From: Vibrio echinoideorum
Lineage (GTDB): Bacteria; Pseudomonadota; Gammaproteobacteria; Enterobacterales; Vibrionaceae
Length of the DNA: 64,000 nt
NCBI RefSeq assembly: GCF_024347455.1
Contig: NZ_AP025483.1
Coordinates: 2,728,001-2,792,000 of the forward strand
Direction: 5' to 3'
Shown here: positions 8,366 to 18,200 of the stretch, piece after piece
How the letters are laid out: the number at the start of each line of letters is the position of its first letter
Numbering within the stretch: the stretch's first letter is position 1
Position numbers and translations under genes: made by a program
Notes under the pieces: model-generated
Databases searched by the model: none
What the model was told of the DNA's origin: nothing
Seen by the model: the letters and a program-made list of their open reading frames with translations, nothing else

Positions 8366-9175
8366 CTACTTAGAGTGCTTTTGAATGATCTTTTCTACGA
8401 TACGAGAAACAGCCACAAAGCCAAAAGTCGCGGTTACAACCGTTGCTGCACCGAAACCCGTCGCACAGTCCATGCGTTTTGGCCCTTCTGCAGTCGCTTT
8501 CGCAGCACATACGCTACCGTCAGCTTGAGGGTATTTAAGTTGCTCAGTAGAGAACACACAATCAATACCAAATTTACGATCTGGGTTCTTAGGAAAATTG
8601 TGGTGACGACGTAAAGTATCTTTAAGCTTCTTCGCTAGCGGATCTTGAATTGTCTTAGTCAGATCGGCGACTTTAATTTGAGTTGGGTCGACTTGCCCAC
8701 CCGCGCCACCCGTGGTGATCACTTTGATTTTGTTACTACGACAATACGCCAACAACGAAGCCTTGGCTTTCATGCTATCAATCGCATCTAACACAAAATC
8801 GAACTCTTTCGACAAGTACTCAGCCTGATTGTCAGGGCCAATGAAATCATCAATCAAGTTAACTTTACACTCAGGGTTAATCAGCTTAACGCGCTCAGCC
8901 ATCACTTCGATTTTGCTTTTGCCAACGGTGCCCGACATTGCATGGATCTGGCGATTGATGTTAGTCACACACACATCGTCCATATCGATCAAAGTCAGCT
9001 CACCCAAACCGGTACGAGCAAGCGCTTCAACAGCCCATGAACCTACGCCACCAATACCGATCACGCACACGTGCGCTGCTCTAAGTATGTCGACTTCACT
9101 ATTGCCATATAGGCGGCGAGTACCACCAAATCGTTGGTCATAGTTTTCTGAAGCTGGTGTGGTCAATTCACGCAT
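8366..9175 (-). CDS. tcdA: tRNA threonylcarbamoyladenosine dehydratase TcdA (CsdL)
   Basis: The 269-residue E1-like (ThiF/MoeB superfamily) protein has its ATP-binding loop GIGGVGS at residues 40-46 and an ADP-type DMDDVCVTNINRQ strand after it. TcdA dehydrates t6A37 of tRNA to the cyclic form ct6A using ATP, with electrons or sulfur transfer linked to CsdA/CsdE in E. coli. The frame extends upstream to a TTG at 9187, but the ATG at 9175 (MRELTTPASENY) matches the usual N-terminus. It is transcribed toward csdE with a 73-bp gap, consistent with a csdE/tcdA unit. Confidence 0.92.
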   Translation of the reverse strand: MRELTTPASENYDQRFGGTRRLYGNSEVDILRAAHVCVIGIGGVGSWAVEALARTGLGELTLIDMDDVCVTNINRQIHAMSGTVGKSKIEVMAERVKLINPECKVNLIDDFIGPDNQAEYLSKEFDFVLDAIDSMKAKASLLAYCRSNKIKVITTGGAGGQVDPTQIKVADLTKTIQDPLAKKLKDTLRRHHNFPKNPDRKFGIDCVFSTEQLKYPQADGSVCAAKATAEGPKRMDCATGFGAATVVTATFGFVAVSRIVEKIIQKHSK

Positions 9176-9199
9176 TATTGCCGCCAATTTATTTCTGAG

Positions 9200-9233
9200 A
9201 AAAAGAAAAGAGTGCGTTTTATACGCACTCTTG
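9200..9233 (-). terminator. Rho-independent terminator after mltA
   Basis: On the minus strand AAGAGTGCGT and ACGCACTCTT pair around a five-base loop, followed by TTCTTTTTC. It separates mltA from tcdA. Confidence 0.85.
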
Positions 9234-9288
9234 AATTAAAAGTCTAGGGGATTAGCGATTCGCTTTCAATGCCCTATTTTATTGTTGT

Positions 9289-10392
9289 TTACTCGACCTT
9301 TTCAGGAGGCAAAGCCCAAGGCGCTTCGGTTGCACTGCCATCTAAGCCAAGCTTCCATACACGACCAAAATGCTTGTAGTGACCCGCTTCAGTACCCGCT
9401 CTTGGGCCCATACCGTGGTAGAGATCTAAATGGTTCTGCTTAACTGCGCCACCGGTATCCAAAACCAGTAACAATCTTAGTTGGTGCGCGCCACTCCAAG
9501 TACCATCGGCATTCAGCAATGGAACCTCCGCAAGTATTGGTGTTCCCATAGGGAGAATAGAGCGATCACCTGCGACCGCAGCCATTGGTAACAATGGAAT
9601 ACCAGCACTTCCCATTACCGACAAATCTTCTCTAGAACTAAAGAAGACAAAAGAAGGGTTTTGCTCAAGCAACTCTTTTACCACTTCAGGCTCGTTCGCC
9701 AATACCCACTCTTTGATTGCCTTCAGTGACATTTTTTCGCGAGGAACTAAGCCTCGGTCGATCAATACACGACCAATACTCACGTAAGCTTTGTTGTTCT
9801 TACCTGCATAAGCAAAGTACTTGAGCGTATCGTCGTCACCAAAATGCACAAAACCACTGCCTTGCACTTCCATCATAAACGGATCGATACGGTTTGCTGC
9901 ATAGCCAAGTTCAAGGCCTTGCCCTTCTAATGCACCATTATAAATTTCTTCGCGAGTCGGACACTCTTTATCACAATCAGGAAGTCCATAAACAGGGAAA
10001 CGATATTCTTCACTCGCTTCATGACGCAATTCTATGACAGGAGAAAAATAGCCGGTAAACAAAACATTACCTTGCTTATCTCCACCACCCAATTGAGCGG
10101 TTTGAACGCCAAAGTTAGCTAATTCGCTAGGATCACCGCTCAGCATCGCCCACTCGTTGAGTTGTTGATACAGCGGTTCATAGATCTTAGCCATTGAAGG
10201 GGACTTAGAAACCACCATCTCAGCTTGTTCTGAAAACGCGGTGTAGTCTCTTGGTTTGTTGGATTCAACCTGATCGACCTTATTTAAGGTACGGGGAAAT
10301 TCATCATCAAGGTGTTGTTGAGCACGATCGGTAGGTTGAGCACAGCCAAATAAGAAAGAGGCGGCAACAAGGGGAAGCCATTTTTTAATCAC
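9289..10392 (-). CDS. mltA: Membrane-bound lytic murein transglycosylase A
   Basis: A lipoprotein of the MltA/3D-domain family that cleaves peptidoglycan glycan strands to 1,6-anhydromuropeptides, which AmpG imports. The C-terminal 3D domain shows LVLDTGGAV, containing the catalytic Asp, and the YFSPVIEL segment lies in the N-terminal half. Start choice: the frame runs up to a TTG at 10431 with ATGs at 10419 and 10401. A GTG at 10392 has AGGA eight bases upstream and gives a lipoprotein signal peptide of normal length (MIKKWLP...FLFGC, Cys17), so it is preferred. The ATG at 10401 adds only three residues and is the main alternative. Confidence 0.9.
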   Translation of the reverse strand: MIKKWLPLVAASFLFGCAQPTDRAQQHLDDEFPRTLNKVDQVESNKPRDYTAFSEQAEMVVSKSPSMAKIYEPLYQQLNEWAMLSGDPSELANFGVQTAQLGGGDKQGNVLFTGYFSPVIELRHEASEEYRFPVYGLPDCDKECPTREEIYNGALEGQGLELGYAANRIDPFMMEVQGSGFVHFGDDDTLKYFAYAGKNNKAYVSIGRVLIDRGLVPREKMSLKAIKEWVLANEPEVVKELLEQNPSFVFFSSREDLSVMGSAGIPLLPMAAVAGDRSILPMGTPILAEVPLLNADGTWSGAHQLRLLLVLDTGGAVKQNHLDLYHGMGPRAGTEAGHYKHFGRVWKLGLDGSATEAPWALPPEKVE

Positions 10393-10482
10393 AAGAGTCA
10401 TCCTAAAAATTCTATGCATCGAGGATGACAAAAACGGTCAGATAACACAATCTTAGATTGTAAGAGTTTACAGTAAGATAAC

Positions 10483-10971
10483 CTATCGAACTGAATTATC
10501 GATATATCCCTTAAGACGGAAGATAGGATTGTAGTGAGCACCTGAATCGAGCACCATTTCTGTATTGTCAGCATTAGTCATACGAAAGCGGTATTTTTTA
10601 TCACCTGTTTCATATTCAAAGTAGCTACCGTCAAAGTCAAAGTTAGTCGACACAACTGAGCCACGAACTGACACACCATTCGCATTGAGCACAAACTCAT
10701 CTGTCGCATAATGGGCAACATCCTGCTCTACCCAAGTACCGTATAGCAAGTGGTCAGGTGTTGCTGCATCTTGTACTCGAGAAAGCACATCGCTAAATAA
10801 AGAAACCACAGCAAATGAGCCCACCAAGGCTAATACCATCAAGCAACGTTCGATGATCTTACGCTTCAATTTAGATTGATTGCGTTGTTCTGCTTCACTG
10901 TAAAGGTTTTTCGTTATTTCATCGATCTTGTTCTTTCGTGCTGGCGCTTGTTGCATTCGGTTACTACTCAT
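10483..10971 (-). CDS. DUF2850 domain membrane protein
   Basis: A 162-residue protein with a charged cytoplasmic N-terminus (residues 1-40), one transmembrane helix (about 43-65, LMVLALVGSFAVVSLF) and a periplasmic C-terminal domain that fits DUF2850, a family largely confined to Vibrionaceae. No enzymatic motif is visible. The gene lies 91 bp upstream of mltA on the same strand, so the two could share a transcript. Its molecular function is not known to me. Confidence 0.8.
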   Translation of the reverse strand: MSSNRMQQAPARKNKIDEITKNLYSEAEQRNQSKLKRKIIERCLMVLALVGSFAVVSLFSDVLSRVQDAATPDHLLYGTWVEQDVAHYATDEFVLNANGVSVRGSVVSTNFDFDGSYFEYETGDKKYRFRMTNADNTEMVLDSGAHYNPIFRLKGYIDNSVR

Positions 10972-11065
10972 AAAGATGCTGTATACATTCTACACTGAGA
11001 CAGTTTGTATAATGAAGTCTCGATGAGAATAGTTTGCGCTTTATTCCAAAAACATGTTGTTTAGA

Positions 11066-11083
11066 TTTGAATTTAAATGCTAA
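11066..11083 (+). promoter_or_regulatory. Possible ARG box in front of argA
   Basis: TTTGAATTTAAATGCTAA resembles the ArgR operator: the left half TGAAT is perfect, the centre is AT-only, and the right half ATGCT differs at two positions from ATTCA. It is about 35-50 bp upstream of argA, where ArgR control of the first arginine step is expected. Confidence 0.4.
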
Positions 11084-11117
11084 ATTAACGAATAAATAAA
11101 CAAAATGGATTTGTTCT

Positions 11118-12455
11118 GTGAAATTAAGAAGTACAGCGCTAGTAAAAGGCTTCAGACAATCAACACCTTACGTGAATGCTCACCGTGGCAAAACCATGGT
11201 CATTATGCTGGGAGGCGAAGCCGTTGCCGATAAGAATTTCGGGAACATTATTAGTGATATAGCCCTCCTCCACAGCCTGGGAGTCAAGATTGTTCTCGTG
11301 CATGGAGCCAGACCACAGATCAACCAACTGTTAGCAAAGCAAGATTGCCATACGCCTTATCACAAGAACATTAGAGTCACCGACGAATATTCTTTAGGTG
11401 TGGCAATGCAAGCTGCGGGTCAATTACAGCTGGCTATTACGGCTCGCCTTTCAATGAGCCTAAACAACACGCCAATGGCTGGCACTCAACTTAATGTCAT
11501 GAGTGGTAACTTCATCACGGCTCAACCTCTGGGTGTGGATGATGGTACTGATTATTGCCACAGCGGGCGCATTCGTCGAATAGATATAGAAGGGATTAAT
11601 CGCACACTCGACCAAGGCTCTATTGTGCTGCTTGGGCCTATTGCCAGTTCCGTGACTGGCGAGAGCTTTAACCTGCTCTCTGAAGAGGTCGCGACTCAAG
11701 TTGCCATTCGTTTAAAGGCCGACAAACTCATCGGGTTTTGTTCAGAGCAAGGCGTAACAGACATAAACGGTGATGTACTCGCCGAACTATTCCCTAAAGA
11801 CGCCAAACAAATTCTTGAACGCTTAACTCAATCTCAAGACCCAGCTGAAGATATGAGTACAGGAACACTGCGATTCTTGAAAGGCGCAATCTCTGCTTGT
11901 CGTGCAGGAGTGCCTCGTTGTCACTTAATCAGCTACAAAGTGGATGGCGCATTAATCCAAGAGCTGTTCTCTTTCGACGGTATTGGAACCCAAGTGGTCA
12001 TGGCGAGTGCCGAGCAAGTCAGACAAGCTCAGATTGATGACATTGGTGGTATCTTTGACCTTATTCGCCCGCTTGAAGAACAAGGTATTCTCGTTCGTCG
12101 TTCAAGAGAGCAGTTAGAACAAGAAGTCCATCGTTTTACCATCATTGAAAAAGACGGTCTGATTATTGGCTGCGCTGCACTATATGCTTATCCAGAAGAT
12201 CACATGGCAGAAATGGCGTGTGTCGCTATCCACCCTGACTACCGCGATGGAAACCGTGGGCAATTACTGCTGGATTATATGCGTCATCAATCCAAGTCGC
12301 GTGATATCGACCAGATCTTTGTTCTTACCACACATAGCCTTCACTGGTTCCGAGAACAGGGTTTTTACGAGATAGGTGTTGATGAATTACCGATGGAAAA
12401 ACAGGGGTTATACAACTATCAGAGAAACTCAAAAATCTTAGCGCTAAACGTATAA
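11118..12455 (+). CDS. argA: Amino-acid N-acetyltransferase (N-acetylglutamate synthase) ArgA
   Basis: The 445-residue protein joins an N-terminal amino-acid-kinase-like domain (about residues 20-290, with VIMLGGEAV and a [10 protein letters not shown] strand) to a C-terminal GNAT acetyltransferase domain (about 300-440, with [18 protein letters not shown]). It makes N-acetylglutamate from glutamate and acetyl-CoA, the first step of arginine synthesis, and is normally feedback-inhibited by arginine through the kinase-like domain. The start is GTG at 11118. The gene is monocistronic, with divergent DUF2850 upstream. Confidence 0.95.
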   Translation: MKLRSTALVKGFRQSTPYVNAHRGKTMVIMLGGEAVADKNFGNIISDIALLHSLGVKIVLVHGARPQINQLLAKQDCHTPYHKNIRVTDEYSLGVAMQAAGQLQLAITARLSMSLNNTPMAGTQLNVMSGNFITAQPLGVDDGTDYCHSGRIRRIDIEGINRTLDQGSIVLLGPIASSVTGESFNLLSEEVATQVAIRLKADKLIGFCSEQGVTDINGDVLAELFPKDAKQILERLTQSQDPAEDMSTGTLRFLKGAISACRAGVPRCHLISYKVDGALIQELFSFDGIGTQVVMASAEQVRQAQIDDIGGIFDLIRPLEEQGILVRRSREQLEQEVHRFTIIEKDGLIIGCAALYAYPEDHMAEMACVAIHPDYRDGNRGQLLLDYMRHQSKSRDIDQIFVLTTHSLHWFREQGFYEIGVDELPMEKQGLYNYQRNSKILALNV

Positions 12456-12611
12456 ACAAAGTTTTGGATCAAAATCTCACTTTGATTTCAAATTAATTGC
12501 AAATGTAATCGTTTACTATATGAGTTTTATTAACTATGCACTTTAACTTACACCAATAATTGTATAGAATTTGCACGTTTTATGAATATCAACAAACGTT
12601 TTTATTGGAAT

Positions 12612-12705
12612 ACCCCCCAATGTTTAACCTATAACATTGAGGTGGTCACTGCACGGATTGCTATACCCGTTAACGGTCAACACGCTAGAAGCCGTTCTGA
12701 CCGTT
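12612..12705 (+). ncRNA. Structured leader or small RNA with two stem-loops
   Basis: Two inverted repeats lie in tandem in the argA-recD intergenic region. The first pairs CAATGTT (12618-12624) with AACATTG (12633-12639) and is extended by C-rich and G-rich flanks. The second pairs AACGGTCA (12672-12679) with TGACCGTT (12698-12705). They precede a 63-codon frame at 12736. They could be its regulated 5' leader or part of a small RNA ending at the terminator at 12936. No known RNA family was recognised. Confidence 0.4.
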
Positions 12706-12735
12706 GATATAAACAGCAAAAAGAGCAACATTGAT

Positions 12736-12927
12736 ATGAGAACCATTGTTTGTAACTCGCTGCAAAGTTTTTGGGATATGGCTGATAACCAATTCTTAGA
12801 AGGGCTAGACGTACACTGCGTGTTCCCTGTGAGCGAAAATCTAAAAGAGTTTATCTTGAATTGCCAAGCAAAATACAAGATAAACCATATATCATTTACT
12901 CGAGCGTTTTTAGGCAAAGAGTCTTAA
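12736..12927 (+). CDS. Small hypothetical protein, 63 residues
   Basis: The frame starting at ATG 12736 encodes MRTIVCNSLQSFWDMADNQF... and ends with FTRAFLGKES. It is mildly acidic, with two internal cysteines and no membrane segment. A weak purine box (AAAAGAGC) lies ten bases upstream. It is preceded by two stem-loops and followed directly by a perfect terminator, so it looks like an independent small transcription unit between argA and recD. The frame continues upstream to 12637, but that part overlaps the hairpins and is unlikely to be translated. I do not recognise the family. Confidence 0.5.
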   Translation: MRTIVCNSLQSFWDMADNQFLEGLDVHCVFPVSENLKEFILNCQAKYKINHISFTRAFLGKES

Positions 12928-12933
12928 TGACGT

Positions 12934-12965
12934 TCAAAGCAACCAGGGATGGTTGCTTTGTGTTT
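12934..12965 (+). terminator. Strong terminator, probably shared with recD
   Basis: CAAAGCAACC and GGTTGCTTTG form a perfect ten-bp stem with a six-base loop. T-rich sequence follows on the plus strand. RecD transcription ends close by at 13009 on the other strand and could also use this stem. Confidence 0.8.
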
Positions 12966-13008
12966 ATCTAGCTCTAAGTTCAAGCCCTTTTCTAGCTGCT
13001 ATTAACGA

Positions 13009-15225
13009 CTAATTCGTTAAGCGACTGCCTAAACCACTCACTCGCTCTGTTTTCACCTTAATCCCACGCTTCAATACATTTGTATCGCTGAACATCATCA
13101 GTCGTTTCTTAGCACGCGTAATCCCTGTATAGATAAGCTCGCGCGTTAAAATAGGGCTGAAGTCTGGCGGTAAGATCATCAAGGTCAGATCAAACTCACT
13201 GCCTTGAGATTTGTGTATCGTCATCGCATAAGCGGTCTCATGATCGGGTACTCGGCTTGGAAGCACTGCTTTCACACTGCCATCTGGCAATTCAAAATAC
13301 ACCTTCAATCTAGGTGTGGAATTCGCACTATTTGACTCTAAAGTCGTTGCATCAGCCTCAAGCATACAGATACCAATATCACCATTATACAAACCCAAAC
13401 CATGATCATTACGCGTTACCATCACAGGTCGCCCGTGATACCACAATTCATCGTTATGTGGATTCACCAAACGTCTTGCGGCAAGTGCCCTTTCGATTCT
13501 GTGGTTGAGGCCTTTAACACCAAAATCCCCTTCACGAATAGAGCACAGTAATCGACACTGGCTAAACAGATCGAGAACCGATTTTGCGCGTGATTCTTGA
13601 GTTTCTAGCTCTTCTAGCGGTACATTCATTCTATTGAGATACCCACCATATTCATTGACCAAAGTTCGCAGCATCAAGTTATAGCTATCACTCGACAGCG
13701 GGTGATTTTCAATGTCTCCAAATCCTTTAGCAAAAACTTGGTCAACTTGACTGGCAGACCCGTTATTGATCGCTTTTGCCAATTGCCCGATACCTGAACG
13801 CGCATCGAAGCGGTAACTCTTCTGCAGCATACACAAGCTATCCGCAATCGCAGGAGGAGTAACCGCTCCAGCTTTGATTTGTCTTGGTTTGGCTATCGCG
13901 TCAAAACCTGTCATCTCTGCAATCAAGTTGCCTTGAGCTGAACTATATCCGACAGAGTTGAATGAACATATATCACCTAACACGGCACCAGCCTCTACTG
14001 AAGCGAGCTGATCTTTATCCCCAAGCAGAATCAACCTTGCGTGTTCAGGGAGTGCATCCACCAGCTTATACATCATGGATAAGTCGACCATCGAAGCCTC
14101 ATCCACCACCAATATATCAAGGTGAAGTGGATTGCGTCGGTTGTGTCTAAATTCAGCGCGATTCGGAATCGCACCAAGCAGTCTGTGCAAGGTACTCGAT
14201 TCCGTCGGTATGTTGGCCTTCACTTCAGGTGCTAATGGCAGCTGCTCAATCGCTTTACCAATCGACTCAGTTAAACGTGCCGCCGCTTTACCTGTCGGTG
14301 CCACGAGCTTGATCGTCGGTGTTTTACCTTGGCTTAACGATTGCTCAACCATCGCCGATAGTAATTTGGTTACCGTAGTGGTTTTACCCGTGCCCGGCCC
14401 ACCAGAAATCACCGCGAAACGACGACTTAACGCCACTGCTGCCGCGACCTTTTGCCAGTTCAAACAGACAGATAACGGCACTAGACTATCCAGTACATCT
14501 AAATCGGTCACTTGTTTGGCTTGAACAATCGCTTGATCGATAGAACCCCAATCCAAAGCCTGTTCATCGACGATATCTAGATGGTCACACACTAACTGCT
14601 GGCGCAACACTTGAGAGGTTTGTTGGTTTGCTTCAGCCTTTGCTAAGGCATTGAACAGAAAATGGTAACTGCGTGCGAATAGTTGATTGAGCGTTTCAGT
14701 CAGCGCTTTTTTCTGCTCAATATTGAACTCTACTGGCTTACTTAAACGGTTTAAGGTCTCAGCCAACACAACTTCGTAGTTCCAATAACGTTGCAAGTAG
14801 ACACGCTGCCCATCAAACATCAGCGGCTTAACGCAATCATTGGTTGTACCTACTAGGTTTGACGATTGAAGTACCGCCACCCAATCCATACCTAATAACT
14901 TTTGATTCAATTGCAGGGCAGTTTCACCGTACAACCCAAGTAACTGAGCAAGATCCGCCGTTTGTTCAGGGCCTACCGTATACTGCTGTATAAGCTGAGT
15001 ACAGATATGCCCCTTGCCCAACTCATGGCTTACAACCCCAGCAAGAAAGCCGATCTCTTGAGAATAACTCGTTGCTTGCTGCGCAATAAAACGAGCAAAC
15101 TGATAATCCAGTTGACGAATCGAGCCCTTATCCGCAAGGAACTTCAATACATCCATGAGCTGATCAGGGATAAGTGAAACTGGCTTTACAGGGTTTGTCG
15201 TATCAATCGTGGTCGTTGTTGTCAT
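13009..15225 (-). CDS. recD: Exodeoxyribonuclease V alpha subunit RecD
   Basis: The 738-residue SF1B helicase subunit of RecBCD moves 5'-3' on DNA during double-strand-break processing. Walker A is GGPGTGKT (residues 275-282) and Walker B is VVDEAS (373-378); the late helicase motif TIHKSQGSEFD is near the C-terminus. The ATG at 15225 overlaps the recB stop by one base (TAATG), showing translational coupling. It is last in the recC, recB, recD operon. The length is larger than E. coli RecD (608 residues), as expected for Vibrio versions. Confidence 0.95.
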   Translation of the reverse strand: MTTTTTIDTTNPVKPVSLIPDQLMDVLKFLADKGSIRQLDYQFARFIAQQATSYSQEIGFLAGVVSHELGKGHICTQLIQQYTVGPEQTADLAQLLGLYGETALQLNQKLLGMDWVAVLQSSNLVGTTNDCVKPLMFDGQRVYLQRYWNYEVVLAETLNRLSKPVEFNIEQKKALTETLNQLFARSYHFLFNALAKAEANQQTSQVLRQQLVCDHLDIVDEQALDWGSIDQAIVQAKQVTDLDVLDSLVPLSVCLNWQKVAAAVALSRRFAVISGGPGTGKTTTVTKLLSAMVEQSLSQGKTPTIKLVAPTGKAAARLTESIGKAIEQLPLAPEVKANIPTESSTLHRLLGAIPNRAEFRHNRRNPLHLDILVVDEASMVDLSMMYKLVDALPEHARLILLGDKDQLASVEAGAVLGDICSFNSVGYSSAQGNLIAEMTGFDAIAKPRQIKAGAVTPPAIADSLCMLQKSYRFDARSGIGQLAKAINNGSASQVDQVFAKGFGDIENHPLSSDSYNLMLRTLVNEYGGYLNRMNVPLEELETQESRAKSVLDLFSQCRLLCSIREGDFGVKGLNHRIERALAARRLVNPHNDELWYHGRPVMVTRNDHGLGLYNGDIGICMLEADATTLESNSANSTPRLKVYFELPDGSVKAVLPSRVPDHETAYAMTIHKSQGSEFDLTLMILPPDFSPILTRELIYTGITRAKKRLMMFSDTNVLKRGIKVKTERVSGLGSRLTN

Positions 15226-18200
15226 TATAGAAGCCCCATCTGTCCAGTTTCATTGTCATTCAATTGTGCTGAACGTCTGTCTATTACTTTACCGTCAATC
15301 AATTGATCCATTTCATCGAGCAAAGCCAGTGTTGGTTTAGCCGAGAAAATACCTTGTTGAGATTGACCATCCATCCCTCTTAGGAACAAGTAATAAACCC
15401 CACCGAAATGTTGTTCATAGCTGTAATCCGCAACGCGGCTACGTAAGAAACGGTGCAACGCCAAAGCATAAATTTGATATTGCAGATCATAACGGTGGTC
15501 GGCCATCGCCGATTTCAATGCCTCACCATGGTAGACAGAAACATCATCACCTAAGTGGTTCGATTTCCAGTCGAGTACATAGTATTTGCCTTTATGTTCA
15601 AATACTAAATCGATGAAACCTTTCAACATGCCTCGCACCGTTTGAAAGCCTAAATCACCCGCTTTTGCCGACAATGGATCGTGATACTGGATGGTTTGAT
15701 TAAGTTCAGAGGATGCTAATACTTCGATCGGCAACAAGAATTCCATCTCAACCAGTCGTTGAGTTGAGTCTTTCTCACTCAGCTTTAAGTTCTTTCCATC
15801 TAAAGCCGTGTTTAGCACCGTATCAACAAGCTGTTGAAGCACCGGTAACCATTCGATTTCGTATTGCTCTGACTCTAACAAGTGAGTGATTACTTGCGTG
15901 TTATGGTCACTGGTTGCTGGCTCGGTAAATTCAACATCCTCAAACAAGGTATGTAAGAAGGTACCAGGGCGAGCACCGCGAGGGAACGTGAATATAGAAC
16001 GTTCCGGTTCAATCAGTTCCGACTCATCTTGCTCATCGGCTGAATCAATATCGAAGCCAGACACCTCAATCGTAGCGTCATGGCTTGCTCCGTGACTGCC
16101 TTGTTTTACAAGCCCCGAGTAACTGGTGATACGCCAAGCTCGGTCAATTGAAGCCTTCAGTTCGCTAGCCTGTAGGTCGTCACTCACTTGTTCTGCCTGA
16201 ACAAACACTTGCTCGTGAGCGGTTGGTGTTTCAGACAGCAATACGCTTGAATTCTTACCCTCAATCGCTGACAGAGCTTGATGTAACTCGGCGATGCCTT
16301 GCTCTTGTCCGTTTTGAACCAAGTAGCCCATAGCACTCAAGTGAACGCCTGTTGGCTCTTTGGTTGAACGCCCTTTACGTAGCGGTGCCATGCCAATGAA
16401 ACATCCATAAACAGCACGAGTAAGCGCCACGTAAATTAAACGTAAGTCTTCCGCCAATCGTTCTTTATCAGCTTGTGCTAAGGCACTATCGCTACCGGTA
16501 ATATCAAGCACTGTGGTATCTGACTCGTGATCGTAGAACTTGCCTTCACTCGCTTCACGGTAACTCGCGACAAACGGCAAAAATACGAGGTCATATTCCA
16601 AGCCTTTCGACTTATGAATGGTAACGATTTGAACCAAGTTTCTTTCTGATTCAAGGCGTTGAATGTCGTCATCGCTGCCGCCTAAACCATTTTGTGCATC
16701 TGATATCGCTTCTGCCAACCAACGCAACAAGCCATAGTCACTGTCGAGCTCTTGTCTTGCTTGTTGCAACAATTCGCCAATGTGCATCAAATCAGTGAGT
16801 GAGCGCTCACCATTTTCTTCTTCCAGTAAACGTTCCGCGAGATGTCGTTTACTGATCACGCTGCGAAGCATTGGTAGCACGCCGCGCTGTAGCCATAACT
16901 TACGGTATTCTCGAAATTCGTTAACGACGTTTTCCCACACCACTTCATCGTTGTTGAGTTCATCCAATGAGGCGGCATCCAAAGCAAACAACTCCGACGC
17001 TAAACTCGCGCGCAATGCACGGTCATTTTCTGGCGTCAGCACCGCTTGCAGTAAGCGTTGAATATCTTGTGCGACCAAGCTGGTGAAAACGCTATCTCGG
17101 TTAGACAAATACACGCTTGCAATGCCTTGCTCAGACAGCGCGTTCTTAATCAGGCGACCTTCACTACCGGTTCGAACCAAGACAGCAATATCACCCGCAT
17201 TCACGGCATGTTGTTTTTTGCCGTTATCAAAATAGGCTTGTTCGTTTTGAGAAGCCGTCAGAATGGTTTGAACTTGACTCGCCGTCGCCTCGGCCATGGC
17301 TTTGTGATATTCGCCTTTTGGTAAGGGCTTATCTTCAGCATCTTGCAGCCAAAAGGTAAGTGCGTGCTGAGTTTCTCCGTTCATTACCCATTGGCGTTTA
17401 TCAGCCGATGGGCTGGCTGCGACGGGCAAAAATGGAATATCTTGGTCGTAGATAAACGGGCTATCCGAATTCATAAACACTTGGTTTACCGCACTGACCA
17501 TATCAGCACTCGAACGCCAGTTAGTCCCCAATGTATAGTGAGCACTAACTTGGTTTCTCGCCTTGATATAGGTAAAGATATCTGCGCCACGGAAGCCGTA
17601 AATTGCCTGCTTCGGGTCACCGATCATAAACAGACCACACTGCGGGTTATCGAGATAAATTCGGCTGAAAATACTGTACTGCAGCGGATCGGTATCTTGG
17701 AATTCATCGATCATCGCCACTGGGTATAAGGTTCGAATTCGCTCCACCAACAATGACTGCTCATCCACATCAATGGACGCGGATAACTGAGTCAGCAAAT
17801 CATCAAACGATAACCACTGCTTTTGCTGTTTAGCCTTAGCTAGCATAGTTCGACAGTGAGTAATCGCATGTGCCAGCAATGGAGCTTTTAGATCTGCTGG
17901 AGAGTTTAAGAAGTTCTCAATCGCTTCAAACACCGCGTGCTGAGGTGCAGTGCCTTTCGGTGTTTTTTCAATCAGAGTAGCTTGAGAGAACTTCTCTAAT
18001 TTATCTGGGAACTGGTAATCTTGGGTGTCGCTCTGCGCCCATGCTGTCACCACTTCTAACCAAGTCGGCAAAGACTTCTTGGTGTAGCTGCGCTTGTTCA
18101 CATCTGAACCTGAAATCAAAGCCAAAAAGTCCACTTCAGATTCACACCACAGCGCTTTAAGTTGCTTCACTTTGTCTAGGTTTTGATTGTGCAGAGTTTG

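Noticed and set aside
12624..12917. Minus-strand 97-codon frame opposite the small gene at 12736
   Set aside because: It is antisense to a better-supported frame with a terminator in the right direction, and it has no start support.
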